Notes: generated by a model from the letters alone, not told the origin. Counted from the stretch's first letter, positions 1-8,679 are shown. The stretch is 64,000 bases of DNA from Rhizobium sp. R635 (GCF_002211285.1 NZ_LOKX01000034.1:186001-250000); one strand, 5' to 3'. Numbers and translations: made by a program.

Positions 1-210
1 GCCGAGATCGTCATGGACAATGGCGGCCAGGACGAGAACCACCAGAAGCGCATGATGGGCGAAGTCGCCAAGCTGGTCGGCGACGGCTCCGGCAAGCTGG
101 ACGAAGCGCTCTATGCCCGCACGGCAAAGGCGCTGCTCGACCAGAAGATCATCAGCAAGGAGCCCTCGGGCGCCTGGACGCACGAGATCACCGACGCCGC
201 TTCCAAGTAA
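1..210 (+). CDS. C-terminal end of a probable ABC transporter substrate-binding protein (partial)
   Basis: The reading frame is open from the first base and stops at TAA 208-210, so only the last 69 residues of a longer protein are visible. The fragment is hydrophilic and helical, with motifs such as KALLDQKIISKEPSGAWTHE. It resembles the C-terminal helices of NMT1/TauA-type periplasmic binding proteins, but that is recognition from a short tail and cannot be confirmed here. A hairpin terminator follows at 230-265, so this is the last gene of its transcription unit and is not part of the efflux operon downstream. Confidence 0.5.
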   Translation, partial: AEIVMDNGGQDENHQKRMMGEVAKLVGDGSGKLDEALYARTAKALLDQKIISKEPSGAWTHEITDAASK

Positions 211-229
211 GCACGGCAGGATACGAAGC

Positions 230-265
230 GAAACGCGCGGGAGAGATTTTCCGCGCGTTTCTCGT
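230..265 (+). terminator. Rho-independent terminator after the first gene
   Basis: Arms GAAACGCGCGG (230-240) and CCGCGCGTTTC (251-261) enclose a 10-base loop and are followed by a short T-rich run. It lies 20 bases after the stop codon of the upstream gene. Confidence 0.75.
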
Positions 266-343
266 TTCTTGCCAATGAAATGAAAAAACGCGTCGTCGCT
301 GTCGCATTTATTCGGCGTCAAACGTCATTGGGAGAGAAGCGGC

Positions 344-384
344 ATCAATCATCGTCATGTTCGCATAATCCGGCGATGATTGAT
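344..384. promoter_or_regulatory. Perfect 11-bp inverted repeat upstream of the RND operon
   Basis: ATCAATCATCG (344-354) and CGATGATTGAT (374-384) are exact inverted repeats separated by 19 bases. They sit about 230 bases before the RND adaptor gene, in a 402-base gap (211-612) that otherwise holds only the terminator at 230-265. The layout suits an operator for a dimeric regulator, or an RNA hairpin. No regulator gene lies beside it in the window, so its role is inference. Confidence 0.45.
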
Positions 385-612
385 TCAGGTTCTGATGGTA
401 ATTATTATCGGCTCATGGGGAATTGTTTTCTGCCGGGCTTGCATATCGAGCAAATCGATACCAACTAGAAGCCGATTTGCCGGCGAGGGATGAAGGCGGC
501 AAATGATGTGTGGATACCCCTGAGAATGCAGTAAAGGCAGTGGCCTGGTCGCGAGCTGAAATGACAGACGCGCGAGTTCGGCTAACCTTGTGACGAGATT
601 GGACCAAGACGC

Positions 613-1803
613 ATGGCACGCAAGCCGAATGGAATTCTAGGCGTATCCATCCTTTTCGCAGCGTTCCTCGCTGCATCCACCGCGTTTTCGCAGGAAGCGC
701 CGGTGGCGCAGCCACAGCAGAACCTGCCGGCGATCGTCGTCACCACGGCTGTCAATCGCACCCTCGTCGACCGTGTCATCGGTACGGGAACGGTCAGGCC
801 CGTCGAGGAAGTCTATATCCAGCCTCAGGTCGAAGGCCTGTCGATCCGCGTGCTGAAGGCCGATGTCGGCGACAAGGTTCAGGCCGAAAGCACACTGGCG
901 ACGCTGAACGACGACGCACTGGTCCTGGAGAAGAGCCAGATGATGGCGACGAAGGCCAAGGGCGAGGCAAGTCTCGCCCAGCTGCGCGCCCAGCTCATCG
1001 AAGCGCAGGCCAATGCCGAACAGGCAAGGCAGCAGCAGGCCCGCTCCCAGGAAATGGGCAAGAAGGGCACCGTTTCCACCGCCCAGGTCGAACAGGCCGA
1101 TGCGACCGCCGCCGCCGCCAATGCCCGCGTCGTCTCCGCCGAACAGGCGATCGAGGTCGCCGAAGCCGATCTCAAGGTCTTCGATAGCCAGATCGCCGAT
1201 GCGGATCTGAAACTCGCGCGCACCGATGTAAAGACGCCGGTTGCCGGCACGATCGCGGCAAAGAACGCCAAGGTCGGCGCCATCGCCGCCGGCACCGGCG
1301 ATCCGCTGTTCACCATCATCCGCGACGGCGATATCGAGCTCGTGGCCGAAGTCGCCGAAAGCGACATCGTCCGGATCATGGCCGGCCAGAAGGCGACGAT
1401 CTCGCTTTCCGGCAGCCGCGAAAAGCTTTCCGGCGCCGTGCGCCTGGTGTCTCCGACCGTCGATCCGACGACCCGGCTCGGCCTCGTCCATATCTCGATC
1501 GACGACGACAGCAAGGCGCGTTCCGGCATGTATGGCAGCGCCGAAATCATCGTCCGCGAGACCGAGGGCGTATCGCTGCCTTTGACCGCGGTGCTGACGG
1601 GCAATGAAGGCTCGTCGGCCCGCAAGGTCGAGGATGGCGTGGTGAAATTCGCCAAGATCGAGACCGGCATCCAGGACGGCGGCTATGTCGAGATCGTCAA
1701 GGGATTGAAGAGCGGCGACGAGGTCGTCGCCAAGGCGGGCGCCTATGTCCGCGATGGCGACCGCATCACGCCGGTGCGTGAACAGCCAGCGGCTTCCAAC
1801 TAA
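613..1803 (+). CDS. RND efflux periplasmic adaptor subunit (HlyD/AcrA family)
   Basis: This is the membrane fusion protein of a tripartite RND efflux system, linking an inner-membrane pump to an outer-membrane channel. The 396-residue product begins with an export signal (hydrophobic residues about 8-26, ending FSQ). A lipoyl/barrel-sandwich half follows (about 60-100), then a long Ala/Gln/Glu-rich helical hairpin (about 105-205), the second lipoyl half (KTPVAGTIAAKNAKVG, about 208-225) and beta-barrel and membrane-proximal domains to the end. No lipobox cysteine is seen, so it is probably a soluble or signal-anchored adaptor. The pump gene follows after 12 bases, so the two are certainly co-transcribed. 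The substrate cannot be deduced. Confidence 0.93.
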   Translation: MARKPNGILGVSILFAAFLAASTAFSQEAPVAQPQQNLPAIVVTTAVNRTLVDRVIGTGTVRPVEEVYIQPQVEGLSIRVLKADVGDKVQAESTLATLNDDALVLEKSQMMATKAKGEASLAQLRAQLIEAQANAEQARQQQARSQEMGKKGTVSTAQVEQADATAAAANARVVSAEQAIEVAEADLKVFDSQIADADLKLARTDVKTPVAGTIAAKNAKVGAIAAGTGDPLFTIIRDGDIELVAEVAESDIVRIMAGQKATISLSGSREKLSGAVRLVSPTVDPTTRLGLVHISIDDDSKARSGMYGSAEIIVRETEGVSLPLTAVLTGNEGSSARKVEDGVVKFAKIETGIQDGGYVEIVKGLKSGDEVVAKAGAYVRDGDRITPVREQPAASN

Positions 1804-1815
1804 AGAGACCATCCG

Positions 1816-4800
1816 ATGAATTTTTCAGCCTGGTCCATTCGAAATCCCATCGCGCCGCTCCTGGCCTTCTGCCTGCTGATCTTCATCGGCATGCAGTCGT
1901 TCAACAAGCTGCCGATCACGCGCTTCCCCAACATCGACGTGCCGCTCGTCTCGATCAGCGTGACGCAGAGCGGCGCTTCGCCGGCCGAACTCGAAATGCA
2001 GGTAACGAAGGAGATCGAAGATGCGATCGCCTCCATCACCGGCATCGATGAAATCCAGTCGACAGTGACGGACGGCAGTTCGCAGACCAACGTCATGTTC
2101 CGCATGGAAGTGCCGACGGAACAGGCCGTGCAGGACGTCAAGGATGCGATCGACCGCATCCGCAGCGATCTGCCGGCGACGGCCGAAGCACCGATCGTCA
2201 CCAAGGTCGATGTCGAGGGCCAGGCGATCCAGACCTTCGCCGTTTCCTCGCCCGACATGTCGCTCGAAGAACTCTCCTGGTTCGTCGACGATACGATCAA
2301 GCGCGCCCTGCAGGGCCAGGCCGGCATCGGCCGCGTCGACCGTTACGGCGGCGCGGAGCGCGAAGTGCGCATCGAGCTCACCCCCGGCAAGCTCGACGCT
2401 TACGGCATCACCGCCGCAAGCGTGAACCAGCAATTGCGCGGCACCAACGTCGATCTCGGCTCCGGCCGCGGCCAGGTGGCAGGCAGCGAGCAGGCGATCC
2501 GCGTTCTCGGCGACGCCCGCAACGTCGCCGAACTTGCAGACACGACGATTGCGCTGCCGAACGGTCGCTTCGTCAAGCTGTCGGATCTCGGCGTCATCAA
2601 GGACACTTACGAGGAGCCGAAATCCTTCTCGCGCTTCAACGATACCCCCGTCGTCACCTTCGGCGTCTTCCGCTCGAAGGGCGCCAGCGAAGTCAGCGTC
2701 GCCGAAACCGTGGCGCAGAGCCTCGACAAGGTGCGGGGCGAAAATCCGAACGTGAAGATCGAGATGATCGACGATTCGGTCTATTTCACCTACGGCAACT
2801 ACGAAGCCGCCATCCACACGCTGCTGGAAGGCGCGCTGCTCGCCGTCATCGTCGTCCTCTTGTTCCTGAGAAACTGGCGCGCGACCCTGATCTCGGCGAT
2901 CGCCTTGCCGCTCTCCGCGATCCCGACCTTCTGGGTCATGGATATGATGGGCTTCTCGCTGAACCTCGTCAGCTTCCTCGCCTTGACGCTCGCGACAGGT
3001 ATCCTCGTCGACGACGCCATCGTGGAAATCGAAAACATCGCCCGCCACATCAAGATGGGCAAGACGCCTTATCGGGCGGCGATCGAGGCGGCTGACGAAA
3101 TCGGCCTCGCCGTCATCGCCACGACCTTCACGATCATCGCGGTCTTCGTGCCGGTTTCCTTCATGCCGGGCATTCCGGGCCAATACTTCATCCAGTTCGG
3201 CCTGACCGTCGCCTTCTCCGTCTTCTTCTCGCTGATGGTGGCGCGCCTCATCACCCCGATGATGGCCGCCTATCTCATGCGCGCCGAAGACGGCATGGAA
3301 GACCATCACGACAATGATAGCCTGCTGATGAAGGGTTACACCCGCCTGATACGCGGCACGACCGGGCACAAATATTCGCGATACCTGACGCTGCTCGCCG
3401 CGATCGGCTTCCTCGTCGGCTCCGTTTTCCTGCTGATGAAGGTTCCCGGCAGCTTCCTGCCGCCGGAAGACGCCTCGCGCATCGTTCTCTCCGTCGAGCT
3501 GCCGCCCAATGCCCGGCTCGACGACACCGAAAAGACGACCGATGCAATCTATGACAGGGTCAAGGACATCAACGGCGTCGAAAGCGTCTTCGTCCTCGGC
3601 GGTGCGTCGCCGAAGGGCGACCTCGAGCTGCGCCGCGCGACCATCACGCTCGCGCTCCACAAGCTCGACCAGTCGCTGGTCAAGAAGGTAGTCAACGACG
3701 TGCTCGGCGATATCCCCATCATCGGGCCGATGCTGCCGAAGGTGGAAGTCCACGGCCGTGAACGCCCGCAATGGGACATCGAAAAGGAAGTCTTCGCCAA
3801 GCTGCGCGACATTCCCGACGTCCATATCCTGAAGCTCAACGACCGCGGCGAACGCGACCTCTCCTTCAACTTCCTTTCCAAGAACGAGAAGGACCTGAAC
3901 GACGCCGTCGGCATTCTGGAATCGAAACTCCGCGCCGATCCGCTGCTCGCCAATGTCAGCGCCGACGGCGCCCTGCCCCGTCCGGAACTGCAGGTCTACC
4001 CGCGCAAGGACGAGGCCGCCCGCCTCGGCATCACGCCGCAGCAGATCTCCGAGACGATCCGCGTCGCCACCATCGGCGATGTCGATGCGGCTCTCGCCAA
4101 GATCTCGCTCGACGATCGCCAGATCCCGATCCGCGTCCAGGCCGCGCTCGACATGCGCCGCGACCTTGCGGCCATCCGGGCGCTGAAGATCCAGACCGCC
4201 AGCGGCGGCACCGTCCCGCTCTCGAGCGTCGCCAATATCGATTATTCGGAAGGCGTAAGCTCGATCAAGCGCAACAATCGCTACCGCGTCGTCTCGATCG
4301 GTTCCGACCTGCCGCAGGGCGTGGCGCTCGATACGGCCTCGGCCCGGTTCCGGCAGATCGTCAACGACGCCAAGATCCCGGCGACGGTGCATCTTGCCGA
4401 AAGCGGCGATACCAAGGTGCAGACCGAGATGCAGCAGAGCTTCGTCAACGCCATGTTGATGGGCTTGCTGCTGGTGCTGACGGTGCTGATCCTGCTCTTC
4501 AAGGACGTGATCCAGCCCTTCACCATCCTGTTCTCGCTGCCGCTTGCCATCGGCGGCGTCGCGGCCGGCCTGATCATCACCAGCAACCCGCTGTCCATGC
4601 CTGTCATGATCGGCATTCTGATGCTGATGGGCATCGTCACCAAGAACGCCATCCTGCTCGTGGATTTCGCGATCGAGATGCGCCATCAGGGCATGCCCCG
4701 GGTGGAAGCCATGGTCGAAGCCGGCCGCAAGCGCGCCCGGCCGATCATCATGACTTCGATCGCCATGTCGGCCGGCATGCTGCCGTCGGCGCTCGGCGTC

Positions 4801-5136
4801 GGCGAAGGCGGCTCGTTCCGCGCGCCGATGGCAATCGCCGTGATCGGCGGCATCATCGTCTCCACCGTGCTGTCGCTCGTCGTCGTGCCCTCCTTCTTCC
4901 TGATCATGGACGATCTCTCCCGCCTGCTCGGCTGGATGTTCGGCCGCCTGGTCGGCAGAAAGGACCAGGAAGACCTGCCGCTGTCGCGCGAGGATCTCAC
5001 CCGCGTGACCCGCGAGAACAGCAGCGATATCGACGCGCTGGACGAGCGCCTGACCGCGATCGAAAAGCCGGAAAGCAAGCGCAAGAGCGCTAAAGACACT
5101 AATGTGCTGCGCCTGCCGCCCTTCGCGGCGGAGTAA
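1816..5136 (+). CDS. RND efflux transporter permease (AcrB/HAE1 superfamily)
   Basis: This is the proton-driven inner-membrane pump partner of the adaptor just upstream. The 1106-residue protein has the duplicated RND plan: TM1 near residues 12-30, a large periplasmic loop, TM2-6 around 335-490, TM7 near 530, a second loop, and TM8-12 around 870-1025. The TM4 motif GILVDDAIVEIEN carries the paired aspartates of the proton relay. The matching TM10 segment MGIVTKNAILLVDFAIEM has the conserved lysine/asparagine. The last 65 residues or so form a charged cytoplasmic tail with a helical segment, longer than in AcrB. No outer-membrane component is encoded nearby, so a shared TolC-like channel is likely. 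Confidence 0.95.
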   Translation: MNFSAWSIRNPIAPLLAFCLLIFIGMQSFNKLPITRFPNIDVPLVSISVTQSGASPAELEMQVTKEIEDAIASITGIDEIQSTVTDGSSQTNVMFRMEVPTEQAVQDVKDAIDRIRSDLPATAEAPIVTKVDVEGQAIQTFAVSSPDMSLEELSWFVDDTIKRALQGQAGIGRVDRYGGAEREVRIELTPGKLDAYGITAASVNQQLRGTNVDLGSGRGQVAGSEQAIRVLGDARNVAELADTTIALPNGRFVKLSDLGVIKDTYEEPKSFSRFNDTPVVTFGVFRSKGASEVSVAETVAQSLDKVRGENPNVKIEMIDDSVYFTYGNYEAAIHTLLEGALLAVIVVLLFLRNWRATLISAIALPLSAIPTFWVMDMMGFSLNLVSFLALTLATGILVDDAIVEIENIARHIKMGKTPYRAAIEAADEIGLAVIATTFTIIAVFVPVSFMPGIPGQYFIQFGLTVAFSVFFSLMVARLITPMMAAYLMRAEDGMEDHHDNDSLLMKGYTRLIRGTTGHKYSRYLTLLAAIGFLVGSVFLLMKVPGSFLPPEDASRIVLSVELPPNARLDDTEKTTDAIYDRVKDINGVESVFVLGGASPKGDLELRRATITLALHKLDQSLVKKVVNDVLGDIPIIGPMLPKVEVHGRERPQWDIEKEVFAKLRDIPDVHILKLNDRGERDLSFNFLSKNEKDLNDAVGILESKLRADPLLANVSADGALPRPELQVYPRKDEAARLGITPQQISETIRVATIGDVDAALAKISLDDRQIPIRVQAALDMRRDLAAIRALKIQTASGGTVPLSSVANIDYSEGVSSIKRNNRYRVVSIGSDLPQGVALDTASARFRQIVNDAKIPATVHLAESGDTKVQTEMQQSFVNAMLMGLLLVLTVLILLFKDVIQPFTILFSLPLAIGGVAAGLIITSNPLSMPVMIGILMLMGIVTKNAILLVDFAIEMRHQGMPRVEAMVEAGRKRARPIIMTSIAMSAGMLPSALGVGEGGSFRAPMAIAVIGGIIVSTVLSLVVVPSFFLIMDDLSRLLGWMFGRLVGRKDQEDLPLSREDLTRVTRENSSDIDALDERLTAIEKPESKRKSAKDTNVLRLPPFAAE

Positions 5137-5153
5137 GCAAAGCCGAGTAATCG

Positions 5154-5190
5154 AACGGGTCGAGACGATCTCCCGGCCCGTTTCGTTTTA
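5154..5190 (+). terminator. Probable terminator after the RND pump gene
   Basis: AACGGG (5154-5159) pairs with CCCGTT (5177-5182), with further imperfect pairing inside. The hairpin is followed by TTCGTTTTA. It begins 17 bases after the pump stop codon. Confidence 0.55.
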
Positions 5191-5293
5191 TCGATCATCT
5201 CCGCATTTGAGCGAAATCAATCCCGCCGCTTTCTCTTTCCCTTGTCTTAGCCGGCATGCACGGGAAATCGGAACGACACGCTATCGCCGGAGG

Positions 5294-5618
5294 ATGGAGA
5301 GAACGCCGACTTTCGGCGCGCGTGAAATGACCATGCTTGCCGGGGCTGACATCATGGCTGGGCTCAGTCATGACGAAGTCGCAGCCTTGCGTGCCTGCGC
5401 CACCGTCCGCCTTTGCGATCCGCACGAGATCCTTTTTCGAGGAGGGTGAGAAGGCCGCCTCGCTGCGACTGCCCTTTCCGAAAGACTTGCTTGCCCGTAA
5501 GCTCGGCCTGGCTCCGGAAGCGCTCTCGCGGGCCTTTTCGACATTGAAGACGGCAGGGGTCACCGTGCGCGGCCGGGCCATCGCAATCAGCAACGTCGAT
5601 GTGCTGCGGCAGGTCTGA
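5294..5618 (+). pseudogene. Remnant of a Crp/Fnr-family transcription regulator (internal deletion and frameshift)
   Basis: Two pieces of a Crp/Fnr regulator lie in different frames. The first (ATG 5294, stop 5447-5449) reads through AGLSHDEVAALRACATVR and DPHEILFR, the start of the cyclic-nucleotide-binding beta roll. The second, in frame +3 from about 5440 to the stop at 5618, reads LRLPFPKDLLARKLG and APEALSRAFSTLKTAGV, which is the winged helix-turn-helix of the family. The rest of the beta roll and the dimerisation helix, about 110-130 residues, are missing and the parts are out of register. A functional regulator is very unlikely. It lies next to a redox-related cluster of the kind Fnr-type proteins often control, so it may once have been the local regulator. 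Confidence 0.75.
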
Positions 5619-5669
5619 CCATCAGAGCATGATGCCGAAAACTGTGAGCGGATGGGAAGCCTGCCGTGG

Positions 5670-7016
5670 TCAGTCTTCCACCACCTCAATCTCGGGACGG
5701 CCGGCAAGGATGAGCCGCAGGCGGCCGCGGTCGGCGCGCTCGAGCATGATCGGGCCTGCCTTTTCCTCCAGTCGTCGGCGCAGCAAGATCAGCCGAGTCT
5801 CCAGATTGTCCTTGAAATCCGGCAGTTGCAGGCGCCGGTCGCGGCGGACCTCGCGGTTGAGAAAATCCTGCTTGCCGCTACGCACATAGTCCTCGAGGAA
5901 ATGCAGGAGCAGCCGCCCCGGCACGCCGCGGATGAGATAGTCATCATCGACGAAGAGCGAGCCGTCGCGCGGATAGAAGCGCACGGCGATGCGCCGGCCG
6001 GCGGGCACGCTGTCGGCCTGGCCAGCGTATGCATCAACCTTTTCGCGCCCGTTTGTCTCCGCCCGCTCGCGTTCCTCCGAAAGGAAGGAGAGCGCGGTCG
6101 CCAGATGCGCTGCGATGGCGATCAGCGCCTCCTCGTCGCGATGGCGGAAGGTGAACCGCTCTGTCGATTCCGAAAACAGCACGCCGACGAGCCTTCCCCG
6201 CGCGACGAGCGGCAGCGCAATCTGGCTGAGCGGCTTGTCGAGCATCGGAAGGGGGATCGGCGCCGCATCCTCGACGCCCGCCATGGCCCGCACCGCCTGG
6301 ATGTAGCGCTGGCCGCGACTCAAGTCGGTGATTCGCATATTGCGCCGCCGCTCGGCCGCAAGCCCGATAATGCCGCATCCAGCCGGAACCTCGGCGCCGA
6401 AGCCGAACTGGTCGTAGCCGCGGCTGGCGATCGTCGTCAGCCCGCCGCGTTCGCCGTCCGGCACCAGCACCATGGAATGGTTATAGCCGAAGAGCTTGCC
6501 GAGACCCTCAAGCGTCACGTCAAGCAACGTTTCCGGATCGCTGCAGTCCGACATCCGTGTCGTCAGCCTTGCCACCTTGCCCATCAGGTCGGGCAGAAAG
6601 AGTGGCTCCGGCTCTACCAGCGGATTGGCGGCCGGCACGGCCCGGCAGTCCTCCACCCGGTAGATGTCGACGGCGCGCAACCTCATAATCCCGCTCAACC
6701 GGCTTTCCAGGATTGCCAGATGGACCGCCACACGCTCGAATATCTCGCCCTCCGTCTCGGAACGCAGGAATACCAGGTCGAGCACGTGTTGCTGGCCGCT
6801 ATAGCCGTCGACCACCATCACGGTCGCAAGCCCGTTGCGCGCCACATTGGCAGCGGTCTTGGAGAAGAACTGGTCGGATAGCGCGACATGCGTCTCGTCG
6901 ACGTAATGCACGTGCGAGAGATAGGAAATATTGGGCATTCCGTCTGCATCGGCGGTGGCGATGATGGAGGGAATGACTCCCTCGAAACTGTCGCGCAGCC
7001 CTTCGAGCGGGATCAT
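5670..7016 (-). CDS. FMN-binding split-barrel and GAF domain sensor-like protein
   Basis: This 448-residue protein has three parts. Residues about 1-150 form a pyridoxamine-5'-phosphate-oxidase-like split barrel (start SIIATADADGMPNISYLSHV; VALSDQFFSKTAANVARN is the cofactor-side strand/helix). Residues about 165-305 look like a GAF domain (LLDVTLEGLGKLFGYNHSMV, then GERGGLTTIASRGY). Residues about 340-448 are charged and probably helical, including GVPGRLLLHFLEDYVRSGK, and may be a winged-helix-like output region. It overlaps the upstream split-barrel gene by 4 bases, so they form one operon. A flavin- or redox-sensing regulator is inferred. No catalytic output domain is evident, and the last third could not be assigned to a family. 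Confidence 0.75.
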   Translation of the reverse strand: MIPLEGLRDSFEGVIPSIIATADADGMPNISYLSHVHYVDETHVALSDQFFSKTAANVARNGLATVMVVDGYSGQQHVLDLVFLRSETEGEIFERVAVHLAILESRLSGIMRLRAVDIYRVEDCRAVPAANPLVEPEPLFLPDLMGKVARLTTRMSDCSDPETLLDVTLEGLGKLFGYNHSMVLVPDGERGGLTTIASRGYDQFGFGAEVPAGCGIIGLAAERRRNMRITDLSRGQRYIQAVRAMAGVEDAAPIPLPMLDKPLSQIALPLVARGRLVGVLFSESTERFTFRHRDEEALIAIAAHLATALSFLSEERERAETNGREKVDAYAGQADSVPAGRRIAVRFYPRDGSLFVDDDYLIRGVPGRLLLHFLEDYVRSGKQDFLNREVRRDRRLQLPDFKDNLETRLILLRRRLEEKAGPIMLERADRGRLRLILAGRPEIEVVED

Positions 7017-7489
7017 GCGGCAGTTTCCGGCGTCAGCCTGCGCCCCGCGCCCGGCCCCGGCGTCTGCTCGAAGATCGCCTGCGGCTCGATCGTCAGGCAG
7101 ACGAGCTCCCGGTCCGACAGTGTGCTGGAGAGCTGCATGCGGGTGACACCAAGCGCCATCATCCGCGCGAGCTGTTCTGCGACATAGGCCTTGCCCCGTG
7201 CCCGGTGGGCCTCATCCGCCAGCCCCGCCGCGAGGATCCGGCCCTTGATCTGGCAGGCTTTGTAATCGGCGGCCCGCACATAGGTCATGGCAATCGGCCG
7301 GCCCACCAGCGCCTCGCCCACGGCATCAGGCCATTGGCTGCGGGAGGCCAGAAAGTGCAAATGCCCGCTCTGCCGGTCGACGCACACGCCCGAGCCGCGG
7401 CCGATCATCGGCCGGCCGGCCTCGTCGCGCGTCGCGAACAGGATCATGACGGGACTCTCTATAAATTCCGCAAGTTCCGGCCCCAGCAA
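7013..7489 (-). CDS. Pyridoxamine 5'-phosphate oxidase-like (split-barrel) protein
   Basis: A 158-residue single-domain protein with the split-barrel pattern. The opening strand is followed by VMILFATRDEAGRPMIGRG, then by a helix and core strands ending in a C-terminal tail rich in Gly and Pro. Small proteins of this superfamily bind FMN, F420 or heme. Nothing here shows which, and it is too short and divergent to be a PdxH. It is the first gene of a two-gene operon with the larger FMN/GAF protein and is divergent from a hemerythrin-like gene, which suggests a shared redox or nitrosative-stress role. Confidence 0.75.
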   Translation of the reverse strand: MLGPELAEFIESPVMILFATRDEAGRPMIGRGSGVCVDRQSGHLHFLASRSQWPDAVGEALVGRPIAMTYVRAADYKACQIKGRILAAGLADEAHRARGKAYVAEQLARMMALGVTRMQLSSTLSDRELVCLTIEPQAIFEQTPGPGAGRRLTPETAA

Positions 7490-7524
7490 TGCTTGTCCCC
7501 CCGATGTCAGGCGATGATAGTTAG

Positions 7525-7573
7525 TTAGGATATTCTTAGCAATCGTTCCAAGTGCTTAGGATGGTTTTAGGAA
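7525..7573. repeat. Three phased TTAGGA direct repeats in the hemerythrin/split-barrel divergent region
   Basis: TTAGGAT occurs at 7525-7531 and 7556-7562, and TTAGGAA at 7567-7573. The start-to-start distances are 31 and 11 bases, close to three and one helical turns. The region is the only control space between the divergent split-barrel operon (start 7489) and the hemerythrin gene (start 7657). A shared activator or repressor site is a reasonable reading but unproven. I found no canonical Fnr box (TTGAT-N4-ATCAA). Confidence 0.35.
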
Positions 7574-7656
7574 GCGCTTCGCAGAGGCCTCGGTTATCTC
7601 ACTGCTATCAGCCCGGCGCACATGGAGAGGCGCCGGCCAACGAGAGGAAAACCATC

Positions 7657-8364
7657 ATGAGCCATGAATTCTCGCTTACCAGCATCCCCGATCTCAACGG
7701 CCGTTACGACATCTATGGCGCAATACACAAGGGCCTGCGCAAGGCCGGCTGCGACTTGCTCGGACGCCTCGGCACGGCCGATTTCCAGAATGTCGAGGAG
7801 ACGGTCTTCCTGATCGGCGACCTGCGCCATTATCTGATGCTTGCCGCCTCCCACGTCAGTCACGAGGATGACCACATCCATGTGGCGCTCGCCGCCAAAT
7901 GCGTCTCGACCGTCACGCTGGACGAGCAGCACGACGACCACCGCACCGCCTTCCGCGAGCTGGAAGAATTGATCGTGGCCTGGGAAAAGGCCTGGCCGCT
8001 GCACAAGTCCGCCTGCGGCCGCAAGCTCTATCTCGCCTTTGCTGCCTACATCGCCGACGATTTCGCACATATGCACGAGGAGGAGGCGGTGACCGGCCCT
8101 CTTCTGTGGCGCTACTTCAACGACGAGGAAATACTCGGCATCGAGATGAACATCATCGGCTCCCTGCCGCCGGAAAAGAGCATGGCTTTCATGCGCATCA
8201 TGATTCCGGCGATCAATCCGGCGGAGCGTGCGGCACTCTTGGGCGGCATGAAGAAGAATGCGCCGCCGGAAATCTTCCAAGCCGTCATTGACTTCGCCGT
8301 CCGTCCCGGACTTTCGGCCGGCGACTTCGCCAAGCTTGCCGACGCGCTGAAGCTGGCCGCCTGA
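7657..8364 (+). CDS. Hemerythrin-like domain protein
   Basis: The 235-residue product has the spaced His/Glu/Asp ligands of a hemerythrin-type four-helix bundle: SHVSHEDDHIH, then DEQHDDH, then FAHMHEEE. Such proteins carry a di-iron site that binds O2, NO or peroxide. The start at 7657 is chosen because GAGAGGAAA lies just upstream and because the sequence before it (open to 7552) shows no conserved character. The last 70 residues or so form an extra helical region (NPAERAALLGGMKKNAPPE). It is divergent from the FMN/GAF operon. Its function as an oxygen/NO buffer or sensor is inferred from the family. Confidence 0.85.
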   Translation: MSHEFSLTSIPDLNGRYDIYGAIHKGLRKAGCDLLGRLGTADFQNVEETVFLIGDLRHYLMLAASHVSHEDDHIHVALAAKCVSTVTLDEQHDDHRTAFRELEELIVAWEKAWPLHKSACGRKLYLAFAAYIADDFAHMHEEEAVTGPLLWRYFNDEEILGIEMNIIGSLPPEKSMAFMRIMIPAINPAERAALLGGMKKNAPPEIFQAVIDFAVRPGLSAGDFAKLADALKLAA

Positions 8365-8432
8365 AAAGGTTGCTGCGTGCGGAGGATCGAGGCTCCGCCC
8401 GCGGCATCGCCGAGCATTTCCGGAGAAGAACC

Positions 8433-8642
8433 ATGTGCAAACCGAACGGCAAGACCGGCATTTCGGCCGGGTGTCCGCGCCGCGGCGATTGTCGCGGCTG
8501 CCTCATGCTGCTTTCCGCCATGGCGGGGGAGGGAAGCGCCTCACGTCATGACGCGCTCGTTAAGGAAATACGCCCGCAGCCCGCGCCGGTCTTCGTGGAG
8601 ACGTGCCTCAAATCGGGGAATCCTATCCGACCGAAAAATTAG
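8433..8642 (+). CDS. Possible small cysteine-containing protein downstream of the hemerythrin gene
   Basis: A 69-residue frame starts with ATG at 8433, preceded by a good GGAGAAG ribosome site. It contains a CPRRGDCRGC cluster near residues 14-23 and further cysteines at residues 2 and 58. It follows the hemerythrin gene by 68 bases on the same strand. No family is recognised. The metal-ligand-like spacing and the ribosome site argue for a gene. The short length and lack of other features argue against it. Confidence 0.35.
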   Translation: MCKPNGKTGISAGCPRRGDCRGCLMLLSAMAGEGSASRHDALVKEIRPQPAPVFVETCLKSGNPIRPKN

Positions 8643-8679
8643 CCCGCACGAGGTCAAGTCCGGCCAAGTTCATACAAAT

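Noticed and set aside
1825..4686. Very long open frame (953 codons) antisense to the first RND pump
   Set aside because: It is composed of Arg/Asp/His/Gly-rich low-quality sequence typical of the reverse complement of a GC-rich gene, and the plus-strand pump has full family motifs.
5652..6881. 409-codon plus-strand frame over the FMN/GAF gene
   Set aside because: No recognisable domain, and the minus strand encodes clear split-barrel and GAF domains.
7490..7656. Fnr-type box in the hemerythrin control region
   Set aside because: Searched for TTGAT-N4-ATCAA on both strands and found no acceptable match.
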